This document shows, in pieces, positions 1 to 9,393 of a stretch of DNA of 64,000 bases (positions are counted from its first letter, which is position 1; every line of letters begins with the position of its first letter). A program made the translations under genes and the position numbers. The notes beneath the pieces were generated by a model. That model worked only from the letters and a program-made list of their open reading frames with translations. It was not told the DNA's origin and did not search any database. The stretch is from Actinomyces sp. oral taxon 414 (GTDB lineage: Bacteria; Actinomycetota; Actinomycetes; Actinomycetales; Actinomycetaceae): assembly GCF_001278845.1 (NCBI RefSeq), contig NZ_CP012590.1:2542001-2606000 (forward strand). Reading direction: 5' to 3'.

Positions 1-2
1 GC

Positions 3-914
3 GTCGAGGGCGAGGTCGGATGGTTCCGCCGCAACCACCTCACCCCCATGCCCGAAGTCGCCACCCTGGACGAACTCAACGACAAGATCCGCGCCTGGGA
101 GCACGACGACAACACCCGCCGCATCACCGGCCACGCCAACACGATCGGGCAGGACCACCACGCCGAGCTGCCCCACCTGGCACCGTTGCCGGCCGACGAC
201 TTCGACCCCGGCCTGATCCTCCACCCCCGCGTCGACCGCTCCGCCCTGATCACCGTCCGCATGGTCAAGTACTCCGTCCCCGCGCACCTCATCGGCCAAC
301 GCGTCCGCGTGTCCCTGCGGGCCTCGTGCGTGGTCGTGTTCGAGGGCCGCACCGTCCTCGCCACCCACCCTCGCCTCGGCACCCGTGGCGTGACCCGGGT
401 CGAGCTGGACCACTACCTCGAAGTGCTGCGGCACAAGCCCGGCGCGTTCCCCGGCTCCACCGCCCTCGCGCAGGCCCGCGCCGCCGGAGCATTCACCGCG
501 GCCCACGACGCGTTCTGGGCCGCGGCCCGCAAGACCAGCGGCGACGTGGCCGGGACCCAAGCGTTGATCGACGTGCTCCTGCTCCACCGATCCCTCCCGT
601 CCGACGCGGTGATCGCCAGCATCACCTCGGCCCTGTCGGTGGGCGCGATCAGCCCCGACGTCGTCGCCGTCGAAGCCCGCCGCCATGCCACCACCCACAC
701 ACCCGCCCCAGCCAGCCAGACCAGGGGCGGGACGGTCGTGAACCTGCCACCCCGACGCCCCACCAACCCGCACCAGGTCATCGCGCACCTGCCCGAAGAC
801 ACCCGGCCCCTGCCCACCGTCACCGCCTACGACGAACTCCTGTGCCGACGCCAACCCGATCCCGCCCCGGCCCCCGCCGAGACTCACCACCACACCCCGA
901 CAGGAACCCCATGA
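3..914 (+). CDS. istA: IS21-family transposase IstA, 3' part only
   Basis: This is the C-terminal part of the large IS21 transposase, which carries out strand transfer. The frame is already open at base 3 and reads VEGEVGWFRRNHLTPMP, a segment typical of the end of the IstA integrase core, so the real start lies upstream of the window and the ATG at 48 is internal. The remainder is the IstA C-terminal region with a proline-rich tail. The stop codon overlaps the istB start in an ATGA (911-914), the usual istA-istB coupling. Only the window edge truncates it, so nothing can be said about whether the catalytic DDE residues are intact. Confidence 0.9.
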   Translation, partial: VEGEVGWFRRNHLTPMPEVATLDELNDKIRAWEHDDNTRRITGHANTIGQDHHAELPHLAPLPADDFDPGLILHPRVDRSALITVRMVKYSVPAHLIGQRVRVSLRASCVVVFEGRTVLATHPRLGTRGVTRVELDHYLEVLRHKPGAFPGSTALAQARAAGAFTAAHDAFWAAARKTSGDVAGTQALIDVLLLHRSLPSDAVIASITSALSVGAISPDVVAVEARRHATTHTPAPASQTRGGTVVNLPPRRPTNPHQVIAHLPEDTRPLPTVTAYDELLCRRQPDPAPAPAETHHHTPTGTP

Positions 915-1726
915 CCACCACCAGCACCAGCCGTCCCGAGAGCCTTCGCCGTCGTCAGGGCCTCACCGAGCAAGCCGCGCAGGCCGCGATCGACCAAGCC
1001 TGCCGCCGGCTTCGGCTGCCCACGATCCGCGCCGTCGTCGACGACGCCGTGACGGCCGCCACCAAGGAACAACTCACCTACCAGGGCTTCCTCGCCGAAC
1101 TCCTCCTGGCCGAGGTCGACGACCGCGACCGCCGCTCCACCCTGCGTCGCATCAAGAGCGCCGGCTTCCCCCGCGAGAAATGGCTCGCCGACTTCGACTT
1201 CACCGCGAACCCCAACATCAACCCCGCCACCATCAACGAGCTCGCCACCGGCGACTGGATCCGCCGCGGCGACCCGCTGTGCCTGATCGGGGACTCCGGC
1301 ACCGGCAAGTCCCACCTGCTCATCGCGCTCGGCACCGCCGCCGCCGAGCAGGGCTACCGCGTCCGATACACCCTCGCCACCCGGCTCGTGAACGAGCTCG
1401 TCGAAGCCGCCGACGAGAAACAACTCACCAAGACCATCAACCGCTACGGCCGCGTCGACCTCCTCGTGATTGACGAGCTCGGCTACCTGGAACTCGACCG
1501 GCGAGGCGCCGAACTGCTGTTCCAGGTCCTCACCGAACGAGAGGAGAAGAACGCCATCGCGATCGCCTCCAACCAGTCCTTCTCCGCCTGGACCGACACC
1601 TTCACCGACCCCCGCCTGTGCGCAGCAATCGTCGACCGCCTCACCTACAACGCCACCATCATCGAAACCGGCACAAACTCCTACCGCCTCGCCCACACCC
1701 GAGCCCGGGCATCTGTGATGGGGTGA
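911..1726 (+). CDS. istB: IS21-family helper ATPase IstB
   Basis: IstB is the AAA+ ATP-binding helper that selects the target and stimulates IstA. The protein has 271 residues, normal for the family. It shows a Walker A motif GDSGTGKSHLL, a Walker B-like LLVIDELGYLEL and the conserved IASNQSFSAW and LCAAIVDRLTYNA segments. The ATG at 911 overlaps the istA stop by four bases, which fixes the start. The gene looks intact. It ends only 25 bases before the end of the convergent copper ATPase gene, so the right end of the element must lie in or next to that gap. The terminal repeat cannot be defined because the left end is outside the window. Confidence 0.93.
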   Translation: MTTTSTSRPESLRRRQGLTEQAAQAAIDQACRRLRLPTIRAVVDDAVTAATKEQLTYQGFLAELLLAEVDDRDRRSTLRRIKSAGFPREKWLADFDFTANPNINPATINELATGDWIRRGDPLCLIGDSGTGKSHLLIALGTAAAEQGYRVRYTLATRLVNELVEAADEKQLTKTINRYGRVDLLVIDELGYLELDRRGAELLFQVLTEREEKNAIAIASNQSFSAWTDTFTDPRLCAAIVDRLTYNATIIETGTNSYRLAHTRARASVMG

Positions 1727-1751
1727 ACAACGACCGGCTAGGCTCTTGGGG

Positions 1752-4229
1752 TCAGCGGTGACGGCGCAACCGCAGCGAGTTGGTGATCACGCTGACCGAG
1801 CTGAGGGCCATGGCGGCGGCCGCGATGACGGGCGACAGCAGCCAGCCAAAGGCCGGGTAGAGGGCGCCGGCGGCCAGCGGGATACCGACCACGTTGTACA
1901 CGAACGCGAAGACCAGGTTCTGGCGGATGTTGCGCATCGTGTCGACCGACAGGTCGCGGGCCTTGACCAGGGCGGCCAGGTCACCGCCGAGCAGGGTCAC
2001 GTCGGCGCTCTCGATGGCCACGTCGGTGCCGGTGCCCATGGCCACACCCACGTCGGCCACGGCGAGGGCGGGAGCGTCGTTGACGCCGTCGCCGGCCATA
2101 ACGACCGTGTGGCCCTGGGCCTGCAGGGCCTGCACGTGGCCGTGCTTCTGGTCGGGCAGGACGTCGGCGACGACCTGGTCGATGCGCAGCTCGTCGGCGA
2201 TGGCCCGGGCGGTGGTGGCATTGTCGCCGGTGAGCATGACGACCTTCATCCCGCGCCGACGCAGGTCCTCGATCGCGCCGGCGGTGGTCGCCTTGAGCGG
2301 GTCGGCGATGGCCAGCACACTGGCGGGCCTGCCGTCGACGGCCACGACGATCGCGGTCGCGCCACGGCGACGGTAGGCCTCCACCACGGCGTCCAGGGCA
2401 TGGGTGTCGACGTGCTGGCTGCCCAGGAAGGCGGGGCTGCCGACGAGCACGTGCTGACCGTCGACGGTGGCGCTGACACCGCCACCCGGGTGGGCGGCGA
2501 AATCGCTGGCCGCCGGCACCGTGCGTCCCGTCTGGCGGGCAGCATCGACCACCGCCCTGGCGAGGGGGTGTTCGGAGCCGGCCTCCACAGCCGCGGCGAG
2601 CAGCAGTGTCCGGGCATCCTCGTGGCCGTCGACGCCCTGCTGGTCGACCAGGCTGGGGCGGCCCTGGGTGAGGGTACCGGTCTTGTCGACGACGAGGGTG
2701 TCGACCTTCTGCAGTCGTTCGAGGGCCTCGGCGTTCTTGACCAGCACGCCCTCGCTGGCGCCGCGCCCGACCCCGACCATGATCGACATTGGCGTGGCCA
2801 GACCCAGCGCACACGGGCAGGCGATGATCAGCACGCTGACGGCGGCCACGATCGCGAACGGCAGCCGCGGCTGCGGCCCGATCGCCAGCCACAACCCGAA
2901 GGTGGCCAGGGCGACGGCGATCACGACCGGCACGAACACCGCCGAGATCTTGTCGACCAGTCCCTGGATCGGAGCACGGGACCGCTGCGCCTGGGAGACC
3001 AGGTCGACGATCCGGGCCAGGGTTGAGTCGGCGCCCAGGCCAGTGGCCTCCACCACCAGGCTGCCGCCCTGGATGATCGTGCCGCCGATGACCCGGTCAC
3101 CGGGGCTCTTGTCGACCGGAACCGGCTCGCCGGTGATCATCGACTCGTCCACATACGCGTGACCATCGACCACGGTGCCGTCGGCCGGCACCTTCTCGCC
3201 CGGCCGCACCCGGCACCGATCGCCCAGCTGCAGCTCGGCGGCCGGCACGTCGGTCTCGGTGCCGTCGGCCCCGATGCGGTGCGCGGTGGCCGGTGACAGG
3301 TCGAGCAGGGTGCGGATCGCACCGGAGGTCTGGTCGCGGGCCCGCAGCTCGAGGACCTGGCCGAGCAGCACCAGGGTGATGATGACTGCCGCGGCCTCGA
3401 AGTAGGTGCCGACCCGGCCGTCCATCGCCCGCATCCCGGACGGGAACAACCCCGGCGCCAGCACCGCGACCACGCTGTACAGCCACGCGGCACCGACACC
3501 CAACGACACCAGGGTGAACATGTTCAGGTGACGGCTGACCACCGACTTCGCGCCGCGCACGAAGAACGGCCACCCAGCCCACCACACCACCGGCGTCGAC
3601 AGGGCCAGCTCGAGCCACGGCGCGACGCTGCCGGGCAGCGCACGCCCCAGCACCATGGGAACCATCACCATCGCCACCAGCGGCACGCTCAGCACCGCCG
3701 CCACCCGGAACCGGCGACGCATGTCGACGAGCTCCTGGTTCGGGCCGTCGTCGAGCCCGGCCGAGACCCGCTCCAGCGCCATGCCACAGATCGGGCAGTC
3801 ACCGGGGCCGTCGCTGCGGACCTCGGGGTGCATCGGGCAGGTCCAGTCCCCTGCAGCGACCGCACCGGCCACCACCGCCGGCTCGCCGGTGGGGTGCTGG
3901 TGGTCGTGGTGCTGTGCGGCCGGCGCGTCCCCACCGTCGGCGGGTTGCAGGAACATCCCGCACTTGGGGCAGCGTCCCGGGTGGTCGCTGGTCACCTCGG
4001 GGTGCATCGGGCAGAGCCACGTGCCCTTGTCGTGGGTGTCGTGCTGCTGGGCATGTCCGTTCTGGCGGCCGTGTCCGTGCTGGTGGGTGGCGGGTGCAGC
4101 GTCGGCATCGACGAGGAACATGCCGCACTCGGGGCAGCGGCCGGGCTGGTCGCTGGTCACCTCGGGGTGCATCGGGCACGTGTAGCGGGTGGTGTGGTCG
4201 TGGGTGGCGGTGGCTGCCGGGTGGTTCAT
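1752..4229 (-). CDS. copA: Copper-translocating P1B-type ATPase
   Basis: This membrane ATPase of 825 residues would export Cu(I) from the cytoplasm. The N-terminus has three heavy-metal-binding motifs of the form CPMHPEV-x-C-P-x-C-GM near residues 17-40, 71-94 and 129-152, separated by His-rich linkers, in place of the more usual CxxC ferredoxin-like domain. The ATPase core follows with TGEPVPV, the metal-site [11 protein letters not shown], the phosphorylation motif DKTGTLT, SEHPLA and GDGVNDAPA. The late helices carry NxxxAFxYN and MALSSVSV, which match the Cu(I) P1B-1 signature. A GAGGAGC ribosome site precedes the ATG. The small His/Met-rich protein, oxidase and two-component genes are upstream in the same orientation, so copper-induced expression is likely but inferred. 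Confidence 0.95.
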   Translation of the reverse strand: MNHPAATATHDHTTRYTCPMHPEVTSDQPGRCPECGMFLVDADAAPATHQHGHGRQNGHAQQHDTHDKGTWLCPMHPEVTSDHPGRCPKCGMFLQPADGGDAPAAQHHDHQHPTGEPAVVAGAVAAGDWTCPMHPEVRSDGPGDCPICGMALERVSAGLDDGPNQELVDMRRRFRVAAVLSVPLVAMVMVPMVLGRALPGSVAPWLELALSTPVVWWAGWPFFVRGAKSVVSRHLNMFTLVSLGVGAAWLYSVVAVLAPGLFPSGMRAMDGRVGTYFEAAAVIITLVLLGQVLELRARDQTSGAIRTLLDLSPATAHRIGADGTETDVPAAELQLGDRCRVRPGEKVPADGTVVDGHAYVDESMITGEPVPVDKSPGDRVIGGTIIQGGSLVVEATGLGADSTLARIVDLVSQAQRSRAPIQGLVDKISAVFVPVVIAVALATFGLWLAIGPQPRLPFAIVAAVSVLIIACPCALGLATPMSIMVGVGRGASEGVLVKNAEALERLQKVDTLVVDKTGTLTQGRPSLVDQQGVDGHEDARTLLLAAAVEAGSEHPLARAVVDAARQTGRTVPAASDFAAHPGGGVSATVDGQHVLVGSPAFLGSQHVDTHALDAVVEAYRRRGATAIVVAVDGRPASVLAIADPLKATTAGAIEDLRRRGMKVVMLTGDNATTARAIADELRIDQVVADVLPDQKHGHVQALQAQGHTVVMAGDGVNDAPALAVADVGVAMGTGTDVAIESADVTLLGGDLAALVKARDLSVDTMRNIRQNLVFAFVYNVVGIPLAAGALYPAFGWLLSPVIAAAAMALSSVSVITNSLRLRRHR

Positions 4230-4274
4230 GGGTTGCTCCTCGAGACGGTGCTGCCGGTGGATGGCGGGCGGTGG

Positions 4275-4607
4275 TCAGTGCTGGGATCCGTGGTCCATCA
4301 TGCGCATCATCAGCCACATCATGAGCATGCAGCTGATGGCGGGCACGAGGGCGGCCAGGACACCGCCGGCGGCGAGGCTGGCACGTCCGGCCCACAGGTA
4401 GCCGGCGACCACGAGCAGCATCGGTGCGCACATCAGCAGGTGCATCCAGTGGTGGGACTTGCCGTGCTGGTGGGACTTGCCGTGCTGGTGGGACTTGCCG
4501 TGCTGGTGGGTGGTGCTGGTGGGGTCCTGGTCGGTCATTGGGCCGGTCAGGGGCTGGCGGGGGGCCTCGCCGAAGGAGCGGGGGGCCTGGTCGGGGCTCG
4601 TGTACAT
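4275..4607 (-). CDS. Small His/Met-rich membrane protein of the copper block
   Basis: This is a 110-residue protein. The N-terminal third is hydrophilic with a triplicated GKSHQH unit. The rest is two hydrophobic segments (LLMCAPMLLVVAGYLWAG and a following AALVPAISCMLMMW), ending in the Met/His-rich MRMMDHGSQH. The start at 4607 is chosen because AAGGA lies seven bases upstream. An in-frame ATG at 4781 exists, but it would add a segment with no such site. The gene lies 45 bases ahead of copA. The His and Met clusters in a membrane setting suggest copper binding or delivery next to the ATPase. That role is inferred, and I recognise no named family with certainty. Confidence 0.75.
   Translation of the reverse strand: MYTSPDQAPRSFGEAPRQPLTGPMTDQDPTSTTHQHGKSHQHGKSHQHGKSHHWMHLLMCAPMLLVVAGYLWAGRASLAAGGVLAALVPAISCMLMMWLMMRMMDHGSQH
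4454..4507. repeat. Three exact tandem copies of an 18-bp unit inside the small copper-block gene
   Basis: The unit GGGACTTGCCGTGCTGGT occurs at 4454-4471, 4472-4489 and 4490-4507 without a mismatch. It encodes the repeated GKSHQH. Being a multiple of three, gain or loss of a unit would change the number of histidine pairs without shifting the frame. Confidence 0.95.
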
Positions 4608-4794
4608 GGCGTGTCCTTGTCTGCTCGGGGAAGGGGTTTTCCTTCCACTTCCACGGTGACGGGGCGAGGTCAATGAGCTCGCGAGGTTTGGTGAAGGTCT
4701 GGTCAAGCTCTGCAGACGGCGATGGTGAGGCTGCCGCAAGGGGGCAGCCGCGCCATCAGGGCAGGCGTGGGTGGCCGACATCGGCCGGGAGATG

Positions 4795-6278
4795 TCAGTA
4801 GCGCAGGGTCGTCATCATGCCGAGTTCGGCGTGGTAGATGTTGTGGCAGTGCAGCATCCAGGTGCCGGGGTTGTCGGCCTGCAGGTCGGCCTCGACGGTC
4901 TCCATGGGGCGGATCAGGACGGTGTCCTTGCGCAGCCCGTCGCTGCCGGGCAGGGCCCAAGTGTGGCCGTGGATGTGCATGGGGTGGGCCATCATCGTCA
5001 TGTTCGTCATCCGCAGCCGCACGCGCTGGCCGCGGCTGAGCGCCAGTGGGGTGTCCTCGCCGAAGCGTTTGCCGTTGAGGCCCCACGCGTAGGGCTTCAT
5101 CTGGCCGTTGAGTGCCACGTCGAGGATGGTGTCGGGCTTGCGGTCGGGCAGTCGGGCGCTGTCGGCGGGCTTGAGCTGGGTGGTCAGCAGGGCCTTGCCG
5201 TCGAGTTCTGCGATGCGGGTGTCCGGGGCCGGGACGTTGCCGGAGCCGGTGCGCACGATGGCGCGGGCCGGGGTGCCCTTCTTGCCCTCGGGCGCGGCCT
5301 GCAGCACGAACACGCCGTCGCCGAGGGTGATGGTCGCATCCAGTCGTTCTCCCATCGCGAGGTAGACGGCGCTGGCCTGGGTGGGGGTCACAGGGAACCC
5401 GTCGGTGTGGGTGACGGTGAGTCGATGGCCCTGCAGGGCGAGCTTGAAGATGGTGTCGGAGGAGGCGTTGACGACGCGCAGTCGTACCTTCTGCCCGGGC
5501 TTGGCGGTCAGGGTGCGGGGCGCGGCGGGGACGCGGCCGTTGACGAGGTAGTGGGGGTAGGTGACGTCCCCGGCGTCACCCAAGGGTGACATGCCGTGGT
5601 CCATGCCGCCCATGTCGTGGTTCATGCCGCTGGACACGGTGCCGTTCTGGGCCTTGAACGCGGCGAGGATGTCATCGGGTGAGGTGCCCACGCCATCGGC
5701 CCAGTCGTCGAGGGTGATGATCCACTCGTGGTCGTAGCGGCCGGGTTCAGCGGGGTCGTCGATGACCAGCGGCCGGTACAGGCCGCGGTCGATCTGCACC
5801 CCGGTGTGGGGTGGAAGAAGTAGGTGCCGGGGTCGGGGGCGACGAACTGGTAGGTGAAGCTGCTGCCGGCCTCGATGGGTTGCTGGGTGACGCCGGGCAC
5901 GCCGTCGCTTGGCTGGCGCAGCGCGATGCCGTTCCAGTGGACGGAGGTGCTGGTGGGAAGCTTGTTCTCGACGCGGACCTGCAGCAGGTCTCCGGCGCGG
6001 GCCCGCAGGACGGGGGCGTCGAGGGTCTCGTCGTAGGCCCGAGTCCTGGCCGTGACGCCGCCCAGATCGAGGGTGACCGGCCGGGGCGTGAGGACGTGGT
6101 TGACGGTCTTCGTGCCGGGGGCTGCGACCAGCGGGGTCTGGCTGGGGATCGTCAATGGGGAGTTCGGCGCGGCGGGTGCTGCGGCCGGGGTGTTCTTGGC
6201 GCCGCAGGCGCTCAAGGCCCCTGCCGAGGCCAGGCCGAGACCGGTGAACAGGACGTGGCGGCGGGAAAGTGTGTTCAT
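4795..6278 (-). pseudogene. Multicopper oxidase, frameshifted (possible sequencing error)
   Basis: Read with one frameshift, this is a three-domain periplasmic-type multicopper oxidase of about 494 residues, of the kind that oxidises Cu(I) in copper tolerance. The N-terminus has a twin-arginine signal (SRRHVLFTGLGLASAGALSAC) with a lipobox-like LSAC. Copper-site motifs follow: HWNGIAL, FFHP, then in the second frame HPMHIHGHTW and WMLHCHNIYHAELGMM. A Met/His insert MNHDMGGMDHGM is also present. The break lies at a run of four G (5808-5811 on the top strand). Five would give FFHPHTGVQIDRG and a continuous frame. As written, translation from 6278 stops after 218 residues. The gene sits between the sensor kinase and the copA side of the copper block. 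Confidence 0.88.
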
Positions 6279-6335
6279 GTCCTTGAGCCTGTCGGGCCCG
6301 GATGAAGCCCCCGGCAGGGGTTGGTCAAGATCTGG

Positions 6336-7445
6336 TCAAGAAGTCACGGTGGGCAGGGTCAGCGCGAAGGTTGCGCCGTGGCCGGGGCCGTCGCTGTGGG
6401 CCGTCAGGTCACCGCCGTGGGCGCGGGCAATGGCCCTGGAGATCGCCAGGCCGACACCGGTTCCACCGTCGACGTCGCGAGTGCGGGTGCCCTCGACGCG
6501 GTAGAAGCGTTCGAAGACGTGGGTGAGGGCCTCGGTGGGGATGCCGACGCCGTTGTCGGTGACGCGGACCACGGCCCGGTCGTGCTCGTGTCTCATCGCG
6601 ACCTCGACCCGGTTGCCGCCCACCGTGTGTTGCAGGGCGTTGCGCAGCAGGTTGTCCAGGACTTGCCCGATGCGAGCGGCATCCACGTCGACGCGCAGGC
6701 CGGGAACGGTCTGGGCGTGCAGCGTCACCCCGGCGGCGTCGTAGGCGTGCCGGGCTGCGGCGACGCTGGCCGTCACGATCTGGTCGAGGTCCTGGTGGCT
6801 CAGCGACAGTGGGATGCGGCCTTCCTCGGCGCGGGAGACCTCAGAGATGTCGGCGGCCAGGGCGGCCAGCCGCTGGTTCTGCCGTAGCAGGATCTCGACG
6901 TTTGCGGGGGTGAAGTCGACCACACCGTCCTGCAGTCCTTCGAGGGTGACCTGGGTGGCGGCCAGCGGGGTGCGCAGCTCATGGCCCAGGTCGGTGAGCA
7001 TGCGTCGTCGGGTCTGCTCCGTGGAGGCGATCTGGCTGGCCATGTGGTTAAAGGCGTCGGCGACCTGGGCCAGCTCGGGGCTGGCCGAGGTCATCATGAC
7101 GGGTTGGTCGTAGTGTCCGGCGGCGACATGTTGGGCGCCGTCCACGAGGGCTTCGACCCCGCGCGACAGGTTCCGGTTGAGGACGGTGGCGACCCCGAGG
7201 GCGGCGAGCATCGCGGTGCCCAGACCCACGGCCAGTGACACCAGGCCCGCGTCGTGGAAGGCCTGCTGAGCGTGCTCGACGACATCGGGCTGGGCGTGGC
7301 CGGCTTCGAGCATGTGCATCCGGAACCATGCCGGGCCGACCAGCAGTGCCGTCAGCACCGTGGTGGCGGCCATCGCCGCCACCACGGCCATCTGGGTCCA
7401 CAGCAGTCGGCGTCCCCAACTGCCGCGCGGGTTGCGCGGCATCAC
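6336..7445 (-). CDS. Sensor histidine kinase of the copper block
   Basis: A membrane sensor kinase of 369 residues. There are two transmembrane segments near residues 15-38 and 66-89, a short extracellular loop, HAMP-like sequence, the phospho-acceptor motif DLGHELRTPL with His155, then the N box (NLLRNALQH), G1 (DNGVGIP), F (FERFYR) and G2 (GTGVGLAIS). The architecture is that of CusS/EnvZ-type kinases. The GTG at 7443-7445 overlaps the upstream regulator stop. An ATG one codon later would also serve. Its place between the regulator and the oxidase argues for a copper or envelope stimulus, but the signal is inferred from context only. Confidence 0.9.
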   Translation of the reverse strand: MMPRNPRGSWGRRLLWTQMAVVAAMAATTVLTALLVGPAWFRMHMLEAGHAQPDVVEHAQQAFHDAGLVSLAVGLGTAMLAALGVATVLNRNLSRGVEALVDGAQHVAAGHYDQPVMMTSASPELAQVADAFNHMASQIASTEQTRRRMLTDLGHELRTPLAATQVTLEGLQDGVVDFTPANVEILLRQNQRLAALAADISEVSRAEEGRIPLSLSHQDLDQIVTASVAAARHAYDAAGVTLHAQTVPGLRVDVDAARIGQVLDNLLRNALQHTVGGNRVEVAMRHEHDRAVVRVTDNGVGIPTEALTHVFERFYRVEGTRTRDVDGGTGVGLAISRAIARAHGGDLTAHSDGPGHGATFALTLPTVTS

Positions 7446-8158
7446 TGCCCTTGGCCCATCCGGTAGCCGACGCCGCGCACCGTCTGCACGAACCGGGGCT
7501 GGGAGGGGTCGTCACCGAGCTTCTTGCGCAGGTGCGCGATGTGCACGTCGACCAGGTGGTCGTCGCCGACCCAGTCCTCGCCCCACACGGCGTCGGTGAG
7601 CTGGCGGCGGTTCAGCACCCAGCCGGGGTGTTCCGCCAGGGCCTGCAACAGGTCGAACTCGGTACGGGTCAGCTCCACCGGTGACGCGTCGAGCTCCACC
7701 CGACGCGACGACGGGTCCAGGGTGAGGGCGCCGATGCGGTGCACCACCGCGGCCGTGGCGCCCGTACTTCCGGCGCGGGGGCGTCTCAGCAGCACCTGGA
7801 TGCGAGCCACCAGCTCACGCGGGCTGAACGGTTTGGTCATGTAGTCGTCCGCGCCGACCGACAACCCGATCAGCTTGTCGACCTCGTCGGCGCGGGCCGT
7901 GAGCATCAACACGTAGCAGTCGCTGAAGGTGCGCAGCTGGCGGCACACCTCCACCCCGTCCATGCCCGGCAGGCCCAGGTCCAGCACCACCACGTCGGGG
8001 GCCGTGGCCCGGACAAGGTCAAGTGCGGCCAGCCCGTCCCCGCAGGTCTGGGCCGACATGCCGGCCCGCTCGAGGTAGTTCTTCACCGTGCCCGACAGCA
8101 CCGGCTCGTCGTCGACGACCAGGACACTCGGTACAACCGCAACAGAAGCGCTGTTCAT
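7442..8158 (-). CDS. OmpR/PhoB-type response regulator of the copper block
   Basis: A 238-residue DNA-binding response regulator. The receiver domain shows the acidic pair D16-D17, the phosphorylation site Asp60 in VVVLDLGLPGMDG, Thr87 and Lys109 (YMTKPF). The C-terminal half is a winged helix with TRTEFDLLQAL, VDVHIAHLRKKL and VQTVRGVGYRM, the OmpR/PhoB signature. It is the partner of the kinase immediately downstream, whose start overlaps this stop. Its likely targets are the copper genes around it. No obvious direct-repeat box was identified in the promoter region. Confidence 0.92.
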   Translation of the reverse strand: MNSASVAVVPSVLVVDDEPVLSGTVKNYLERAGMSAQTCGDGLAALDLVRATAPDVVVLDLGLPGMDGVEVCRQLRTFSDCYVLMLTARADEVDKLIGLSVGADDYMTKPFSPRELVARIQVLLRRPRAGSTGATAAVVHRIGALTLDPSSRRVELDASPVELTRTEFDLLQALAEHPGWVLNRRQLTDAVWGEDWVGDDHLVDVHIAHLRKKLGDDPSQPRFVQTVRGVGYRMGQGQ

Positions 8159-8189
8159 GACACCACCTCACCACGGACCCGGCCGGGGA

Positions 8190-8909
8190 TCAATTCGACG
8201 GGGCGGAGCTGGGCATCATCGTCGAGTGGTCCATGTCCGTCATGCCACCCATGTCGTGGTTCATGCCGGACATGCTGCCCATGTCGTGCTGCACCGAGGC
8301 CGGCGCCTTCGGCGAATAGCCCATGACGGCAGGGTCGAGCATGCCGAAGATCATCGCGACGTGGGCCACCACCAGGAACACGGCCACCATCGCCACGTGC
8401 AGGCGCAGGCGCCCGGTCTCGTCGCGGCCCAAGAGCTCGGCCTCCAGCAGGCTGATCACCAGCATCGGCACGCCACCGGCCAGGTACGACAGGACAGCGA
8501 TCACGTCCGCGGGGCCACGCCAGCCACCATTGACCGTCAGCGGAACCACGGCAGTGATAAGCAGGTGCAGGCCGATGAACACCCACACCGGCCCGGCCAG
8601 CAACCCGGCCCAGTGGCCCACCTTCGTCACCCATCCCGGCGCCGGACGCTCACCCCGACGAGCCAACAGCATCACCAACTCGGTGATCGCGAGCGTCTCG
8701 GCCAGCACGACCGGAAGCGCCATGAACAACAGCAGGTTCCACGGCTGACGCACGGCCAACAGCCCCATGTAGTGGGTCATCGGCATGCCCTCCATCCCCG
8801 ACCCGGAGGTCAGGTCAGGGGCGGCCAGGGCCAGGGCGGCAGCTGCGATGGTGCCGACACCCAGGGCAACCAGCGGCACGGTACGGGAAGAGTTCTCGTT
8901 CGAGGTCAT
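8190..8909 (-). CDS. Polytopic membrane protein with Met/His-rich tail (DUF6803-like)
   Basis: A 239-residue membrane protein with about six hydrophobic helices, beginning MTHYMGLLAVRQPWNLLLFM after a leader helix and ending in a cytosolic or periplasmic tail very rich in Met, His and Asp (HDMGSMSGMNHDMGGMTDMDHSTMM). The body resembles what I recall as the DUF6803 permease-like family, a recollection I could not verify here. The start at 8909 is preferred over an ATG 39 bases upstream because GAGG lies eight bases before it. It is the first gene of the copper block, 31 bases ahead of the response regulator. The Met-rich tail matches the theme of the oxidase insert and suggests copper binding. 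Function is not established. Confidence 0.78.
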   Translation of the reverse strand: MTSNENSSRTVPLVALGVGTIAAAALALAAPDLTSGSGMEGMPMTHYMGLLAVRQPWNLLLFMALPVVLAETLAITELVMLLARRGERPAPGWVTKVGHWAGLLAGPVWVFIGLHLLITAVVPLTVNGGWRGPADVIAVLSYLAGGVPMLVISLLEAELLGRDETGRLRLHVAMVAVFLVVAHVAMIFGMLDPAVMGYSPKAPASVQHDMGSMSGMNHDMGGMTDMDHSTMMPSSAPSN

Positions 8910-9076
8910 GGCCACAAGCCTCGAAGCCCCACACCGAGGTCGGGGCAAGGGAATGTGAAGATTCGGTCAAGCCGGTCTCCGGGTAGACATGGGGCCAGAA
9001 CAGACCGTCACCATGGGGCCAATCGAAGTTGACAGAGCCACGGTCGGGCAGCAGCCGGATTCGCGAGCACGTCACT

Positions 9077-9151
9077 TAACCCGCGAGATCGTCACTTAAC
9101 CCGCGAGCACGTACCTCTAGCAGACGTGCTCGCGGGTTAAGTGACGTGCTC
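9077..9151. repeat. 75-bp palindromic repeat, copy A
   Basis: The 75 bases are exactly the reverse complement of 42554-42628. The core is a perfect 21-bp hairpin (9091-9111 with 9125-9145, including GTCACTTAACCCGCGAGCAC) around a 13-base loop. A further half-unit at 9071-9090 shows a 20-base periodicity. It lies between genes. Confidence 0.95.
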
Positions 9152-9239
9152 ACGGGTTACCCGGCGATCTCGCGGGTCGGACAGCGCCCCGACGCCGAGG
9201 GCCCCGCGGGACTTGCCACCACACTAAAAGACGCACCCA

Positions 9240-9259
9240 GAAAAAGGAGCGCAGCAGAG
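9240..9259. repeat. 20-base motif shared with 63670-63689
   Basis: GAAAAAGGAGCGCAGCAGAG is present identically at both places. Here it is followed by a degenerate second unit (GGAAGGGGTGCAGCAGAAG). At 63.7 kb it is part of a longer tandem and hairpin arrangement. Confidence 0.85.
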
Positions 9260-9393
9260 GGGAAGGGGTGCAGCAGAAGGGTCGGAATAGGTGCGATGGC
9301 GCGGGCGGACGGGCGCGGGGGCGATGCACGCGAGGCCGGGCGGGGTGCGCACCGCCCGGCGCGCCGACGCGCGAGGCCGATTAGGGTGACGGC

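Larger units (their letters stand above)
8910..9393. other. Intergenic region between the copper block and maf, with a long palindrome
   Basis: No gene is supported here. This 484-base gap carries the divergent starts of the copper block (left) and maf (right). It also holds a perfect 21-bp hairpin with flanking extra half-units (9071-9151) and a copy of a 20-base motif (9240-9259) that recurs at 63670. Confidence 0.7.

Noticed and set aside
1746..3026. Long plus-strand frame of 426 codons opposite the copper ATPase
   Set aside because: It lies entirely antisense to a clear copA with all P-type motifs. The translation is His/Gly/Asp-rich with no domain, as expected for a shadow frame in GC-rich DNA.
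4454..4507. Three tandem 18-bp units considered as a mini CRISPR
   Set aside because: They have no spacers, sit in frame in a gene and encode a His-containing repeat. No CRISPR array was seen anywhere in the window.
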